Assembly: GCA_050747865.1 (NCBI GenBank)
Contig: JBOGJI010000096.1
Span: 1 to 30,809 of the forward strand
From: JBOGJI01 sp050747865
Lineage (GTDB): Bacteria > Acidobacteriota > Thermoanaerobaculia > Multivoradales > JAHEKO01
Direction of reading: 5' to 3'
Length of the DNA stretch: 30,809 nt
Both the position numbers and the translations under genes were made by a program. The notes beneath the pieces were generated by a model. The model did not search any database. It was not told the origin of the DNA and saw nothing but the letters and a program-made list of their open reading frames with translations. This document shows, piece by piece, positions 1 to 6,956 of this stretch; positions within the stretch are counted from its first letter, which is position 1; each line of letters starts with the position of its first letter.

Positions 1-117
1 GCTCCTCCGCCGTGGTCTGGCCTCGCAGGTCGTCGCTGGGCTCGGATCCGAGTCGGAACCGGCGAAGCGGCCACGACGACCTCTCCTGGGCTCGTCGCCG
101 ACGCTCGGATCCTGCAT
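1..117 (-). CDS. Possible 5' end of a gene running off the left edge
   Basis: From an ATG at 117-115 a minus-strand frame stays open for all 39 codons to the window edge. The predicted start is rich in Arg, Ser, Asp and Gly and has no motif I recognise. A TAGAAT hexamer lies about a dozen bases upstream of the start, a reasonable -10 position for a very short leader, but no clear -35 is present. High GC makes chance open frames common, so this is only a candidate. Confidence 0.2.
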   Translation of the reverse strand, partial: MQDPSVGDEPRRGRRGRFAGSDSDPSPATTCEARPRRRS

Positions 118-230
118 CTTCCACGATCCTATTCTACCAGGCGGGGCTCTCGGCCCTCCTCCCATTGCCCCTTGCCCGTGTCGTAGCAGCTCTCGACGAG
201 CCGATCGAGCGGTGAGTCCCCCCGGGAGCC

Positions 231-513
231 CCGCAGTCAGATCCGCGCCTGCACGGTGTAGAGCTTGTGGTAGCGGCCGCCGCGGGCGATGAGCTCGTCG
301 TGGCGGCCGCGCTCGGCGATGCGGCCGTCCTCGATCACCAGGATCAGGTCGGCGCGCCGGATGGTGAAGAGGCGGTGGGCGATGACGAAGGTGGTGCGCC
401 CTTCGAGCAGCTCCTGCAGGCTCTCCTGGATGAACGCCTCGCTTTCGGTGTCGAGGCTCGAGGTCGCCTCGTCGAGCAGCAGGATGCGCGGCGCGGCGAG
501 GATGGCGCGGGCG
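231..513. repeat. 283-bp direct repeat, copy 1 (ABC exporter 3' end)
   Basis: This segment aligns without gaps to 3687-3969. I count about 11 substitutions by eye, roughly 96% identity. The match begins 6 bases beyond the ABC gene's stop codon and ends abruptly inside the nucleotide-binding domain. Both copies lie in the same orientation, so recombination between them would delete or duplicate the 3.2 kb between. Several differences are synonymous, but some change the protein, so the copies are not freshly duplicated. Confidence 0.9.
237..513 (-). pseudogene. C-terminal fragment of ABC exporter ATP-binding domain
   Basis: Only the last roughly 92 codons of an ABC exporter remain. They include Walker B with the LLLDEATSSLD string, the H-loop IAHRL and the C-terminal tail ending at a TGA. 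Walker A, the LSGGQ signature and the whole membrane domain are absent. The best relative is the complete gene at 3693-5441, of which this is a diverged copy. At 513/514 the homology stops and an unrelated plus-strand HAD sequence begins. The fragment has no start of its own and cannot encode a transporter. Confidence 0.85.
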
Positions 514-941
514 GCGCCCTGCGGCTGGCCCGCGAGGCGTCCGCCGCCGTGCTCAAGCTGGGAATCGTCAGCGGCGCCACCCACGAGGAGATGGAGGCGG
601 CCCTGCAGCAGGCCGGCGTGCGCGAGCTCTTCAAGGTGCTGGTCGCGGCCGACGACATGCCCTACGGCAAGCCCGATCCCCGCGGCTATCTGCTGGCCCA
701 GGAGCGGCTGAACTCGCGGCCGCCGTTGCCCGATCGGCTGATCCACCCCCACGAGGTGCTGGCTATCGAGGACTCCGTGCCCGGGCTCGCCACCGCCCAG
801 GACGCCGGAATGGTCACCCTGGCGGTGTGCCACTCCCACCCGGCCGAGCGTCTGGCCTTCGCCGACGCGATGCGCCCCGACCTCGACGCCCTCAACGTCC
901 CCTGTCTGCAGACCATCTACGCCGAGGCCAGCCAGCGCTGA
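514..941 (+). pseudogene. HAD-family phosphatase, N-terminally truncated
   Basis: The plus-strand frame ending at TGA 939-941 contains the C-terminal two thirds of a haloacid dehalogenase-type phosphatase of the phosphoglycolate phosphatase/beta-phosphoglucomutase group. Motif II is visible as LGIVSGA, the motif III lysine as GKPDP, and motif IV as AIEDSVPGLATAQDAG. The N-terminal DxDGT nucleophile motif is missing because the frame runs directly into the antisense of the ABC fragment at about 513. Although the frame is open back to an ATG at 267, that part is antisense ABC sequence, so the phosphatase is almost certainly inactive. Confidence 0.8.
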
Positions 942-1145
942 GAGCACCACCTCGGCAAGGAGTTGGAGAACCTTCGCCGTGGCGACGAAATCGTCTTGCG
1001 CGAGCCTGCCAAGGGCCGCTCCCGCGCCTTCGAGCTGCTGGCCGGTCTGCCCGATGAGTTCCTCCCGGAGGGGCGTGGGGACACGCCGCCCCAGGAGCGC
1101 GAGATTTCAGAAGAGGCGCTCGTCGCTTCTGCCAGCAAGGGTTGA
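942..1145 (+). pseudogene. Antitoxin-like C-terminal fragment
   Basis: The frame continues directly after the HAD stop codon and ends at TGA 1143-1145; the first ATG is at 963. The peptide has a GDEIVLREP segment followed by FELLAGLPDEFLPEGRGD and a PPQERE tail, which resembles the C-terminal tails of small type II antitoxins (AbrB/VapB-like). No DNA-binding domain is present upstream because the HAD fragment occupies that position. Adjacent remains of an MNT/HEPN pair support a decayed toxin-antitoxin cluster. The family call is from memory of tail shape only. Confidence 0.4.
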
Positions 1146-1187
1146 GAGCAGACGCTTCAACGCGATCTGCTAGCGTACCGGACGGTT

Positions 1188-1478
1188 ATGACTGTGACGG
1201 AGCTGCTCTATGAGAAGCGCGAGGAGACTCTCCGCATCACCGAGAAGCACGGTGCGCACCTCGTTCGTGTCTTCGGGTCCGCGGTGCGTGGTGAGGCGAG
1301 CGAAGGAAGCGACATTGATCTGCTAGTTGACGTGGGCGAGCAGGCTTCCCCGTAGTTCCCGACTGGGCTCGTCGAGGAGCTCGAGCACGTCTTGGGCAGG
1401 TCGGTGGATGTGGTGACCGAGGACGGCCTCTATTGGTTGCTCAAGTAGCGGATTCTCAGAGAGGCCCGGTCCCTGTGA
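1188..1478 (+). pseudogene. MNT-type nucleotidyltransferase (MntA-like antitoxin) with two amber codons
   Basis: Starting at ATG 1188 the frame encodes a minimal nucleotidyltransferase with the GSAVRGEASEGSDIDLLVDV motif (GSxxRG then SDxD). It is interrupted by TAG at 1353-1355. Reading on in the same frame gives the conserved C-terminal half with SVDVVTEDGLYW, a second TAG at 1446-1448, and RILREARSL before TGA 1476-1478. In relatives the first stop position is often Trp in an SPWFP context, so TGG to TAG is a likely cause. The partner hepT overlaps the TGA as GTGA. In HepT-MntA systems the MNT protein AMPylates and neutralises the HEPN RNase; here it should be non-functional. Confidence 0.8.
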
Positions 1479-1631
1479 CCAAGGACCCGCGAGTGCAGCT
1501 CGCCCACATTCTCGAATGCGCGGAAAAGATCGAGCGGTACACGGCGGGCGGAGAGGACACATTCGCCACCGAAACCATGAGACAGGACGCGGTGAGCCGG
1601 AACTTCGAGGTCATCGGAGAGGCGGCTAACG
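1475..1631 (+). pseudogene. HepT-like HEPN toxin, C-terminally truncated
   Basis: A GTG start at 1475 overlaps the MNT stop. The first 52 residues match the N-terminal helices of HepT (DUF86): an AHILECAEKIERYTA helix and QDAVSRNFEVIGEAAN. After that the frame loses all similarity, reading open until 1813, and the downstream gene starts at 1648. The catalytic RxxxxH region, which lies C-terminal to IGEAA in this family, is absent, so RNase activity is not expected. The break at about 1631 is another mid-gene seam. Confidence 0.75.
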
Positions 1632-1647
1632 CGAAGGGTGCAACACG

Positions 1648-2025
1648 ATGGTCTTCCGAATCGGGATCGGGCAGTGCGACTGCAGCCAGCCGTATCGGGA
1701 TGCCATCCAGGAGCTCGCCTGCGGGATCGTCGAAGCCCGGCTCGACGACTGGCGACAGCGGCTGCCGGCGGACCTGCACGCCGTTCCGGTCGAGCATTAC
1801 GAGCACGAGCTGATCGAGGGCCACAAGGTCAGTCTGGCCACCTACCGTGAGGAACTCGACGACGGCGATGCCCTCGTTGCGGTCTCCGTACTCGTCCACA
1901 CGTTGTCCAGACCGAGTTTCATCAGTATCCGGGCGATCGGGCGCATCTTCTCCGAAGGGCTCCTCGTTCGACGGGATGGCAGTGTGAAGCGCGCTTCGGA
2001 CGAGATCATGTCGGCGTATCGATGA
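1648..2025 (+). CDS. Hypothetical protein coupled to DUF429 gene
   Basis: This encodes 125 residues. It starts at ATG 1648 after a weak AAGGG about ten bases upstream and overlaps the DUF429 start by four bases (ATGA). I do not recognise the family. No signal peptide or membrane segment is visible. The C-terminal half alternates hydrophobic and charged residues around VSVLVHTLSRPSFISIRAIGR, suggesting a small alpha/beta fold. The tight overlap argues for co-translation with the DUF429 protein and makes it a real gene. It replaces the 3' half of hepT, so it may have arrived with the rearrangement. Confidence 0.6.
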   Translation: MVFRIGIGQCDCSQPYRDAIQELACGIVEARLDDWRQRLPADLHAVPVEHYEHELIEGHKVSLATYREELDDGDALVAVSVLVHTLSRPSFISIRAIGRIFSEGLLVRRDGSVKRASDEIMSAYR

Positions 2026-2747
2026 CGGAGGGTATGAAGACCGTAGTCGGTGTTGATGGTTGCCGCTTCGGGTGGATCGCGGTCGCCCTGTCGCCCGGCG
2101 AAGCGTGTGAGGTTCGCGTCCTGCCCGACATCCACGACGTGGTTATATGGCGCGACGACGGTGTGGTGCTGATCGACGTGCCTATTGGGCTGCGAGATTC
2201 GGGACCGGAGCCCAGGGCATGCGATGTGGCGGCACGTAGGGTGCTCGGCTCCCCCCGATCCTCGAGTGTCTTCCCGCCCCCATGTCGTGCGGCCCTCGTG
2301 GCATCCTGCTGGGAGGAGGCCTCCACGATCAACGAGCGACGGACGGGAAGACGGCTGTCGCGACAGTCCTGGGCCATTGCCGGGAAGATTCACGAAGTCG
2401 ATCAATTCCTACGTGAGGACCCACAGCGACAGGTCTTCCTCCGCGAAGCGCACCCTGAGGTCCTCTTTTGGGCGCTCAACGATCGGCGACCGGTCTTCAG
2501 CAAGAAGAAGCGCGTTCATGGCCGGAACGAGCGCCTCGACATCCTCACCAGACACTGGCCGGAGGTCGAAGCCGTCTTCCATCGGGAGCGCCGTGGCATC
2601 CGATCGCGGGGAGCGGCTGCTGACGATCTTCTCGACGCCTTGGCGGCCGTCACTGCGTGGCGTGCCTGCGGCGGCCGCCTCTCAACCTTGCCGGAGGTTC
2701 CCGAGATGGACGCAGCGGGCCTCAGAATGGAGATCGTCCTCCCATAG
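2022..2747 (+). CDS. DUF429 family protein
   Basis: The 241-residue product carries the hallmarks of DUF429: an N-terminal VVGVDGCRFGWIAV strand with a conserved Asp, a LIDVPIGL strand with a second Asp, a central REAHPEVLFWALN segment and a C-terminal ADDLLDALAAVTAW helix bearing two more acidic residues. The spaced carboxylates fit an RNase H-like fold and suggest metal-dependent nucleic-acid chemistry, but I know of no settled function. The start at 2022 overlaps the upstream stop; a second ATG at 2034 is also possible and would begin MKTVVGVDG. The stop is TAG. Confidence 0.8.
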   Translation: MTEGMKTVVGVDGCRFGWIAVALSPGEACEVRVLPDIHDVVIWRDDGVVLIDVPIGLRDSGPEPRACDVAARRVLGSPRSSSVFPPPCRAALVASCWEEASTINERRTGRRLSRQSWAIAGKIHEVDQFLREDPQRQVFLREAHPEVLFWALNDRRPVFSKKKRVHGRNERLDILTRHWPEVEAVFHRERRGIRSRGAAADDLLDALAAVTAWRACGGRLSTLPEVPEMDAAGLRMEIVLP

Positions 2748-2882
2748 CGTTTCCCTTCCGCCTACTTGCTCAAGCGCGACAATAGGCCGCGCCGGTACCG
2801 CAACATGGGCCTCGGCTATGACGGGTCGCAGTATGACATCCGCGGCCGCTTCGTCCAGGCTGACCTGCGGCGGAGCTTCTAG
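2748..2882 (+). pseudogene. Possible outer-membrane protein C-terminal remnant
   Basis: Directly after the DUF429 TAG the same frame stays open for 44 codons and ends at TAG 2880-2882. The peptide has alternating aromatic and polar residues (YDIRGRF, then VQADLRRSF) and ends in Phe, as the last strand of many outer-membrane beta-barrels does. There is no start codon or upstream barrel sequence. This could be the relic of a TonB-dependent receptor or simply chance. Confidence 0.2.
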
Positions 2883-2888
2883 TAAACT
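2860..2888 (+). promoter_or_regulatory. Predicted leaderless promoter of the DUF433/DUF5615 operon
   Basis: A CTGACC hexamer (2860-2865; four of six bases match TTGACA) is followed by a 17-base spacer and TAAACT (2883-2888; four of six match TATAAT). Transcription would start about seven bases later, essentially at the DUF433 ATG (2896). No Shine-Dalgarno sequence precedes that ATG, which fits a leaderless mRNA. Confidence 0.5.
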
Positions 2889-2895
2889 TGCTCCC

Positions 2896-3123
2896 ATGGG
2901 CGACTACCGCGACCGCATCACCATCGAGCCGGGCAAGCGTGGAGGCAAGCCGTGCATCCGTGGGCTGCGTATCACGGTCTACGACATCCTCGACTACCTC
3001 GCGTCGGGGATGACGGAAGATGAGATTCTCGCCGACTTCCCCGATCTGGAGCGCGACGACATCCGGGCGGTGCTGGCCTTTGCCGCCGACCGGGAACGGA
3101 AGCTCGTCCAGGTTCCCGCGTGA
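2896..3123 (+). CDS. DUF433 family antitoxin
   Basis: This is 75 residues, the usual size for DUF433. It has the N-terminal RITIEPGKRGGKPCIRGLRI signature, then VYDILDYLASGMTEDEILADFPDL, a small winged-helix-like DNA-binding domain. Members pair with PIN-like DUF5615 proteins and are regarded as antitoxins and autorepressors. Here the stop codon overlaps the GTG of the DUF5615 gene (GTGA), giving translational coupling. The ATG is chosen because homology begins within a few residues; the frame is open further upstream but overlaps DUF429 in another frame. Confidence 0.88.
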   Translation: MGDYRDRITIEPGKRGGKPCIRGLRITVYDILDYLASGMTEDEILADFPDLERDDIRAVLAFAADRERKLVQVPA

Positions 3124-3452
3124 GGCTGCTGTTCGACCAGAACCTCTCCGACCGGCTCCTACACATTCTTGCTGACGAGTACCCTGGATCCGTCCACCTC
3201 CGTCACGTCGGGCTCCGCCGGGCAGACGACGACGAGGTCTGGCGATACGCTCTCGACCACCGGCTCACGATCACCTCCAAGGACTCCGATTTCCATCAGC
3301 GGAGTTTCGTCCAGGGTCACCCGCCGAAGGTGGTGTGGATTCGAACCGGGAACTGCTCGACCGACCGGATCGCAGACATCCTCCGTCGCCACCGACCGGA
3401 GCTCGAAGCCTTCGACCGCGACGAGGACACCTCCCTCCTGATTCTCTCGTAG
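3120..3452 (+). CDS. DUF5615 PIN-like toxin
   Basis: The product is 110 residues starting at a GTG that overlaps the antitoxin stop. It opens with LLFDQNLSDRL, the first acidic active-site region of DUF5615, followed by VHLRHVGL, DDDEVWRYA and TSKDSDFHQR, where the Asp pair completes a PIN-like metal site. A WIRTGNCST segment and a C-terminal helix follow, as is typical. The family is predicted to act as a PIN-fold RNase held in check by DUF433. The pair appears complete, unlike the neighbouring MNT/HEPN remains. Confidence 0.85.
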   Translation: MRLLFDQNLSDRLLHILADEYPGSVHLRHVGLRRADDDEVWRYALDHRLTITSKDSDFHQRSFVQGHPPKVVWIRTGNCSTDRIADILRRHRPELEAFDRDEDTSLLILS

Positions 3453-3686
3453 TCGACAAGCAGTGCGGGCACCGCTCCCCGAAGTAGACATCGAGCCGCG
3501 TCCACCGGACCCGGCGGCGACTCGGGAGGCTGCTGTGGCGGCTCCGTGGCGTCGGAAGGCTAGGAGGAGGCCGAGGGCGAAGAGGGCGGCCCGCAGGTGC
3601 CAGAGGCCGCGGAAGCCGAGCATGACGGCGTCGGCGACGTCGCAGGCCCTCCCTCGCGGTCTGGTAAGCGATACGGGGAACGGGAC

Positions 3687-3969
3687 CCGCAGTCAGATCC
3701 GCGCCTGGACGGTGTAGAGCTTGTGGTAGCGGCCGCGGCGGGCCATGAGCTCGTCGTGGCGGCCGCGCTCGGCGATCTGGCCGTCCTCGATCACCAGGAT
3801 CAGGTCGGCACGCCGGATGGTGGAGAGGCGGTGGGCGATGACGAAGGTGGTGCGCCCTTCGAGCAACTCCTGCAGGCTCTCCTGGATGAACGCCTCGCTC
3901 TCGGTGTCGAGGCTCGAGGTCGCCTCGTCGAGCAACAGGATGCGCGGCGCGGCGAGGAGGGCGCGGGCG
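3687..3969. repeat. 283-bp direct repeat, copy 2
   Basis: This is the 3' end of the intact ABC exporter and is the likely parent of the copy at 231-513. Here the coding sequence continues without interruption past 3969 into the signature motif, whereas copy 1 ends at the equivalent base. Confidence 0.9.
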
Positions 3970-5441
3970 ATCGTGACCCGCTGGCGCTGGCCGCCTGAGA
4001 GCTTCACACCGCGCTCGCCGATCACCGTGTCGAGCCCTGAGGGGAAGCGGTCGGTGAACTCGGTGACGAAGGCCCGCCGGGCGGCGTCGCGCACCTCCTC
4101 GTCACTGGCGTCGGCGCGCGCGAAGAGGAGGTTCTCGCGGATGGTGCCGTCGAACAGGAAGTCGTCCTGGAGCACCAGGCCGAGCTGGCTGCGGTAGGAG
4201 GCGAGGATCACCTCGGCGAGGTCGACGCCGTCGACCAGAACCCGCCCGCGGTCGGGGGTCAAGAACGAGGCGGCGAGGGCGGCGAGCGTCGACTTGCCGG
4301 AGCCCGAGCTGCCGACCAGGGCGACCACGGTGCCGGGCGGCGCCTCGAAGTCGACGCCGCGGATCACCGGCTTGTCCGCGTCGTAGGAGAACCAGACGTC
4401 CTCGAACCGCACGTGGCCGTCGACCGGCGGCATCTCCCGGGTACGGCGGGGGTCGTCGTCCTCACGCGGCTGGGCGAGGAGCTCGGCGGTGCGGTCGAGG
4501 CCGGCGAACGCCTCGGTCATCTGGGTGCCGATGTTGGCCATCTGGATCACCGGTGCGACCAGGAAGCCGAGGAAGAGGGTGAAGGAGAAGAGCTCTCCCA
4601 CCGTGAGGCTTCCTCGCAGGATGAGCCGCCCGCCGTAGCCGAGGATCAGCACCCCGGCGAGGCCCATGAAGAGCGTGCCGAGGCTGGTGACGGCGGCGGA
4701 AGCGGTGAGCGTCGTGCGCACGTTGTGGAAGATGCGCATCACCCCGCCCTCGAAGATCTGGGCCTCCTTGTCGATGGCGTGGAACCCCTTGATCACGCGG
4801 ATGCCTCCGAGCGCCTCGGTGAGGCGCCCGGTGACCTCGGCGCGGATCGCGCCGCGCTCGCGAAACGCCGGCCGCAGGGTCTGGAAGGCGCGCGTCGAGA
4901 CGAGGGCGAAGAGGGCGAGAGGAACGATGGTGAGGGCGGTCATCACCGGGGCGATGGAGATCAGGAAGCCGAGTGCGACCGCCGCCGTCAGGGTGCCGCC
5001 GACGAGCTGGACCAGCCCGGTGCCGACGAGGTTTCGCACCCCCTCGACGTCGTCCATGATCCGCGACACGAGCTCACCGGACTTGGTGGTCTCGAAGCTG
5101 CGCACCGGTAGACGCAGGACGTGCTGCTGGACCTGGGCGCGAAGCTTGGCGATCATGTTCTGCGCCTCGACCGAGAGCAGCCGGGTGAGCGAGAACGAGG
5201 TGGCGGCCTGGAGGGTGACGGCGAGGGCGACGGCGCCTAGGATGGGGAAGAGGAGTCGGCTCTGGCCGCCCTGGATGACGTCGTCGATGACGTACTTCGT
5301 GGACGCGGGAAGCACCAGCCCGGCCAGCCGATTGACGAGGATCAACACGAGCCCGACGAGCACCAGCTTGCGCCGCGGCCAGATGATCTCCCGGAAGGCA
5401 CGGCGCAGGCTGGTGGCGGTCGGTCTCGGGTTGCTCGCCAT
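3693..5441 (-). CDS. ABC exporter, fused permease and ATPase (MsbA-like)
   Basis: The 582-residue half-transporter has an N-terminal membrane domain (about residues 25-320, six hydrophobic segments expected) and a C-terminal ATPase. Visible motifs are Walker A GSSGSGKST near 375, Q-loop VLQDDFLFDGTI, signature LSGGQRQR near 480, Walker B ILLLDEATSSLD near 500 and H-loop IAHRLS near 536. It should form a homodimer in the inner membrane exporting lipid or drug-like substrates; the substrate cannot be read from sequence. A TATAGG box lies just upstream of the ATG. Its last 92 codons are duplicated at 231-513. Confidence 0.93.
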   Translation of the reverse strand: MASNPRPTATSLRRAFREIIWPRRKLVLVGLVLILVNRLAGLVLPASTKYVIDDVIQGGQSRLLFPILGAVALAVTLQAATSFSLTRLLSVEAQNMIAKLRAQVQQHVLRLPVRSFETTKSGELVSRIMDDVEGVRNLVGTGLVQLVGGTLTAAVALGFLISIAPVMTALTIVPLALFALVSTRAFQTLRPAFRERGAIRAEVTGRLTEALGGIRVIKGFHAIDKEAQIFEGGVMRIFHNVRTTLTASAAVTSLGTLFMGLAGVLILGYGGRLILRGSLTVGELFSFTLFLGFLVAPVIQMANIGTQMTEAFAGLDRTAELLAQPREDDDPRRTREMPPVDGHVRFEDVWFSYDADKPVIRGVDFEAPPGTVVALVGSSGSGKSTLAALAASFLTPDRGRVLVDGVDLAEVILASYRSQLGLVLQDDFLFDGTIRENLLFARADASDEEVRDAARRAFVTEFTDRFPSGLDTVIGERGVKLSGGQRQRVTIARALLAAPRILLLDEATSSLDTESEAFIQESLQELLEGRTTFVIAHRLSTIRRADLILVIEDGQIAERGRHDELMARRGRYHKLYTVQARI

Positions 5442-5545
5442 CGCGCGCCGAGCCTATACGGATACGGCGGAAGGACCGAAGTGGCGGGGCCGACCCCGCT
5501 TCTCGTCACCGGTGGGCGCGAGACATACGTCGGTGCCCCGTCACC

Positions 5546-6166
5546 CTACCCGGCTGGCGTCACCGGGATTCGCACTTCGGTACGGATCCAGCGGAGCACC
5601 ATGTCGGCGCCCTGCTCGGTGTCCTCGAAGGAGATCGTGAGCTGGTCGACCTTCTCCTCCTCGGGCAGGGTCGTCGCCTTCACGGTGGCGGTCAGCACGT
5701 CGTTCTCGGGGAGGTACGCCGGCTCGAACTCGTCGGTCTCCGGGTTGTAGCGAGCCGTGCCCGAGAGACCCAGGGCGGAGTTGAAATGGATGGTCCACTC
5801 GTCGGGGCCGGGAGTGGTGAAGAACGAGTACGTCCCGGCGGCGAGCTCCTGGCCGGCCACCGTCGGGTTTCCCGTGCTGGTGAAGGTGGTCGCCTCGTTC
5901 GCCCCGGTGCGCCAGACCTCGCCATACGGGACGAGGGCCTCGGACTCCTTGGTGCCGAAGATGTTGTCCCGGCCCCGCTCGTAGGGACGGCAGTAGACGA
6001 TCTGCACGTACGTCCCGTCGTCCAGCGTGGTCCGGGCCATGCCCATGGGGCTGGGCCGTCGTGACGGATGGAGATCCTGGGCGACGGCCGACACCGCCGG
6101 TCCCAGCGCCGCCAAGACGGCGAGACAGACCGCGAGCGAAACGAGATTGGCGCGAGGGTGCTGCAT
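5546..6166 (-). CDS. Secreted DUF2911 protein
   Basis: This 206-residue protein has a signal peptide (hydrophobic stretch about residues 8-28, probable cleavage after AVA before QD). The mature part matches DUF2911: VQIVYCRPYERGRDNIFG, VPYGEVWRTGANEATTF and LAAGTYSFFTTPGPDEWTIHF are characteristic. The family is common in Bacteroidetes and Acidobacteriota, and its role is unknown. A GAGGAG Shine-Dalgarno lies upstream of the ATG at 6166. It is transcribed away from the Phd/PIN operon, and the two share a 122-base promoter region. Confidence 0.88.
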   Translation of the reverse strand: MQHPRANLVSLAVCLAVLAALGPAVSAVAQDLHPSRRPSPMGMARTTLDDGTYVQIVYCRPYERGRDNIFGTKESEALVPYGEVWRTGANEATTFTSTGNPTVAGQELAAGTYSFFTTPGPDEWTIHFNSALGLSGTARYNPETDEFEPAYLPENDVLTATVKATTLPEEEKVDQLTISFEDTEQGADMVLRWIRTEVRIPVTPAG

Positions 6167-6250
6167 GGTTCTTTCTCTCCTCGTGTTCGGGTTCGTCGAA
6201 GAATCCTATTGCAGAAGCGCGACGCCGCCCGCGCTCGCCGGTTGTGTGTC

Positions 6251-6288
6251 TTGTAGTCTCCCACCGTAATGTGCTACAAGTAGCATTT
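6251..6288 (+). promoter_or_regulatory. Promoter and palindromic operator of the Phd/PIN operon
   Basis: A perfect inverted repeat, TGCTAC-AA-GTAGCA, occupies 6272-6285 and ends three bases before the antitoxin ATG. A TTGTAG (6251-6256) followed after 18 bases by TACAAG (6275-6280) gives a plausible sigma-70 promoter whose -10 box lies within the palindrome. Transcription would start at or next to the ATG, and there is no Shine-Dalgarno. The arrangement fits autorepression by the antitoxin or antitoxin-toxin complex. Confidence 0.6.
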
Positions 6289-6564
6289 ATGGCTGGAGTG
6301 GGAATCCGCGAGCTGAGGCAGCAGGCGAGCGAGCTGCTGCGGCGCGTCGAGCGCGGAGAGACGATCGAGATCACCAACCGCGGGCGGCCGGTGGCGCTGC
6401 TCGGACCCCTGCCCCAAGGGAGCATGTTCGATCGGCTGCGCGCCTCCGGCGAGATCGAACCGGCGAGCGGCGAGCTCGAGGACCTGCCCGAGCCGCTCGT
6501 CCTCGCCCCCGGTGTCGAGCCGCCTTCTGAAGTGCTTGCCGGCTTGCGGCGCGACGAGCGCTGA
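6289..6564 (+). CDS. Phd/YefM-type antitoxin
   Basis: The protein is 91 residues. The N-terminal 50 residues form the Phd/YefM DNA-binding and dimerisation domain, with GIRELRQQASELLRRVERGE and IEITNRGRPVALLGP. The C-terminal half is Glu/Pro-rich (DLPEPL, then PGVEPPSEVLAGLRRDER), the usual disordered toxin-binding tail. The ATG at 6289 is chosen because family homology starts there and the operator palindrome ends at 6285, even though the frame is open further upstream. The PIN toxin follows after two bases. Confidence 0.9.
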   Translation: MAGVGIRELRQQASELLRRVERGETIEITNRGRPVALLGPLPQGSMFDRLRASGEIEPASGELEDLPEPLVLAPGVEPPSEVLAGLRRDER

Positions 6565-6566
6565 TC

Positions 6567-6956
6567 GTGGCGACCTATGTGGACTCCTCGGCCATCGTGA
6601 AGCTGGTCGTTCGCGAGCCCGAATCCGCTGCGTTGCGTCGCTACTTGCGGCACCGGCGCCCCTTGGTGTCGAGCGCTCTCGCCCGGACGGAAGTGCTCCG
6701 CGCGCTCCTGCCGGTAGGTGAGGAGGCGATCGGGCGGGGGCGCAGGGTGCTGCGGCGATTCGATCTAGTTCGCGTCAACGACCGGATCCTCGACGCGGCA
6801 GGACTTCTGGCGCCGATGGAAATGCGCTCGCTCGACGCGATCCACCTGGCGACCGCCCGTCGGCTCGGCGACGAAGTGCGCGCGGTCGTGACTTACGACG
6901 CCAGGATGGCCGAGGCGGCGCGACGGCTCGACTACAAGGTCGTCAGCCCGTCATGA
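6567..6956 (+). CDS. vapC: PIN-domain RNase toxin (VapC family)
   Basis: This 129-residue PIN-domain protein starts at GTG 6567. The four acidic positions of the metal site are visible: Asp6 in YVDSSAIVK, Glu42 in ARTEVLRA, Asp90 in RSLDAIHLATA and Asp111 in VTYDARM. It should cleave a specific RNA when freed from the Phd-type antitoxin encoded just upstream. Its stop overlaps the start of the KDPG aldolase gene by four bases (ATGA), so a metabolic gene sits in the same transcript as a toxin. Confidence 0.9.
   Translation: MATYVDSSAIVKLVVREPESAALRRYLRHRRPLVSSALARTEVLRALLPVGEEAIGRGRRVLRRFDLVRVNDRILDAAGLLAPMEMRSLDAIHLATARRLGDEVRAVVTYDARMAEAARRLDYKVVSPS

Noticed and set aside
1353..2747. Amber codon recoding, suggested by two TAGs inside MNT and an open frame after the DUF429 TAG
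   Set aside because: TAG is used as an ordinary stop by eda, sco, DUF420 and VapC here, and adjacent hepT is truncated, so simple pseudogenisation explains the ambers.
3453..3692. Minus-strand hydrophobic stretch (LGFRGLWHLRAALFALGLLL) between DUF5615 and the ABC gene
   Set aside because: It begins in an intergenic gap but runs on through the antisense of DUF5615, with no family resemblance or ribosome-binding site; I see no supported gene in this 240-base gap.
231..3969. Composite transposon bounded by the two ABC-tail repeats
   Set aside because: The repeats are coding fragments without terminal inverted repeats, and no transposase or integrase lies between them.
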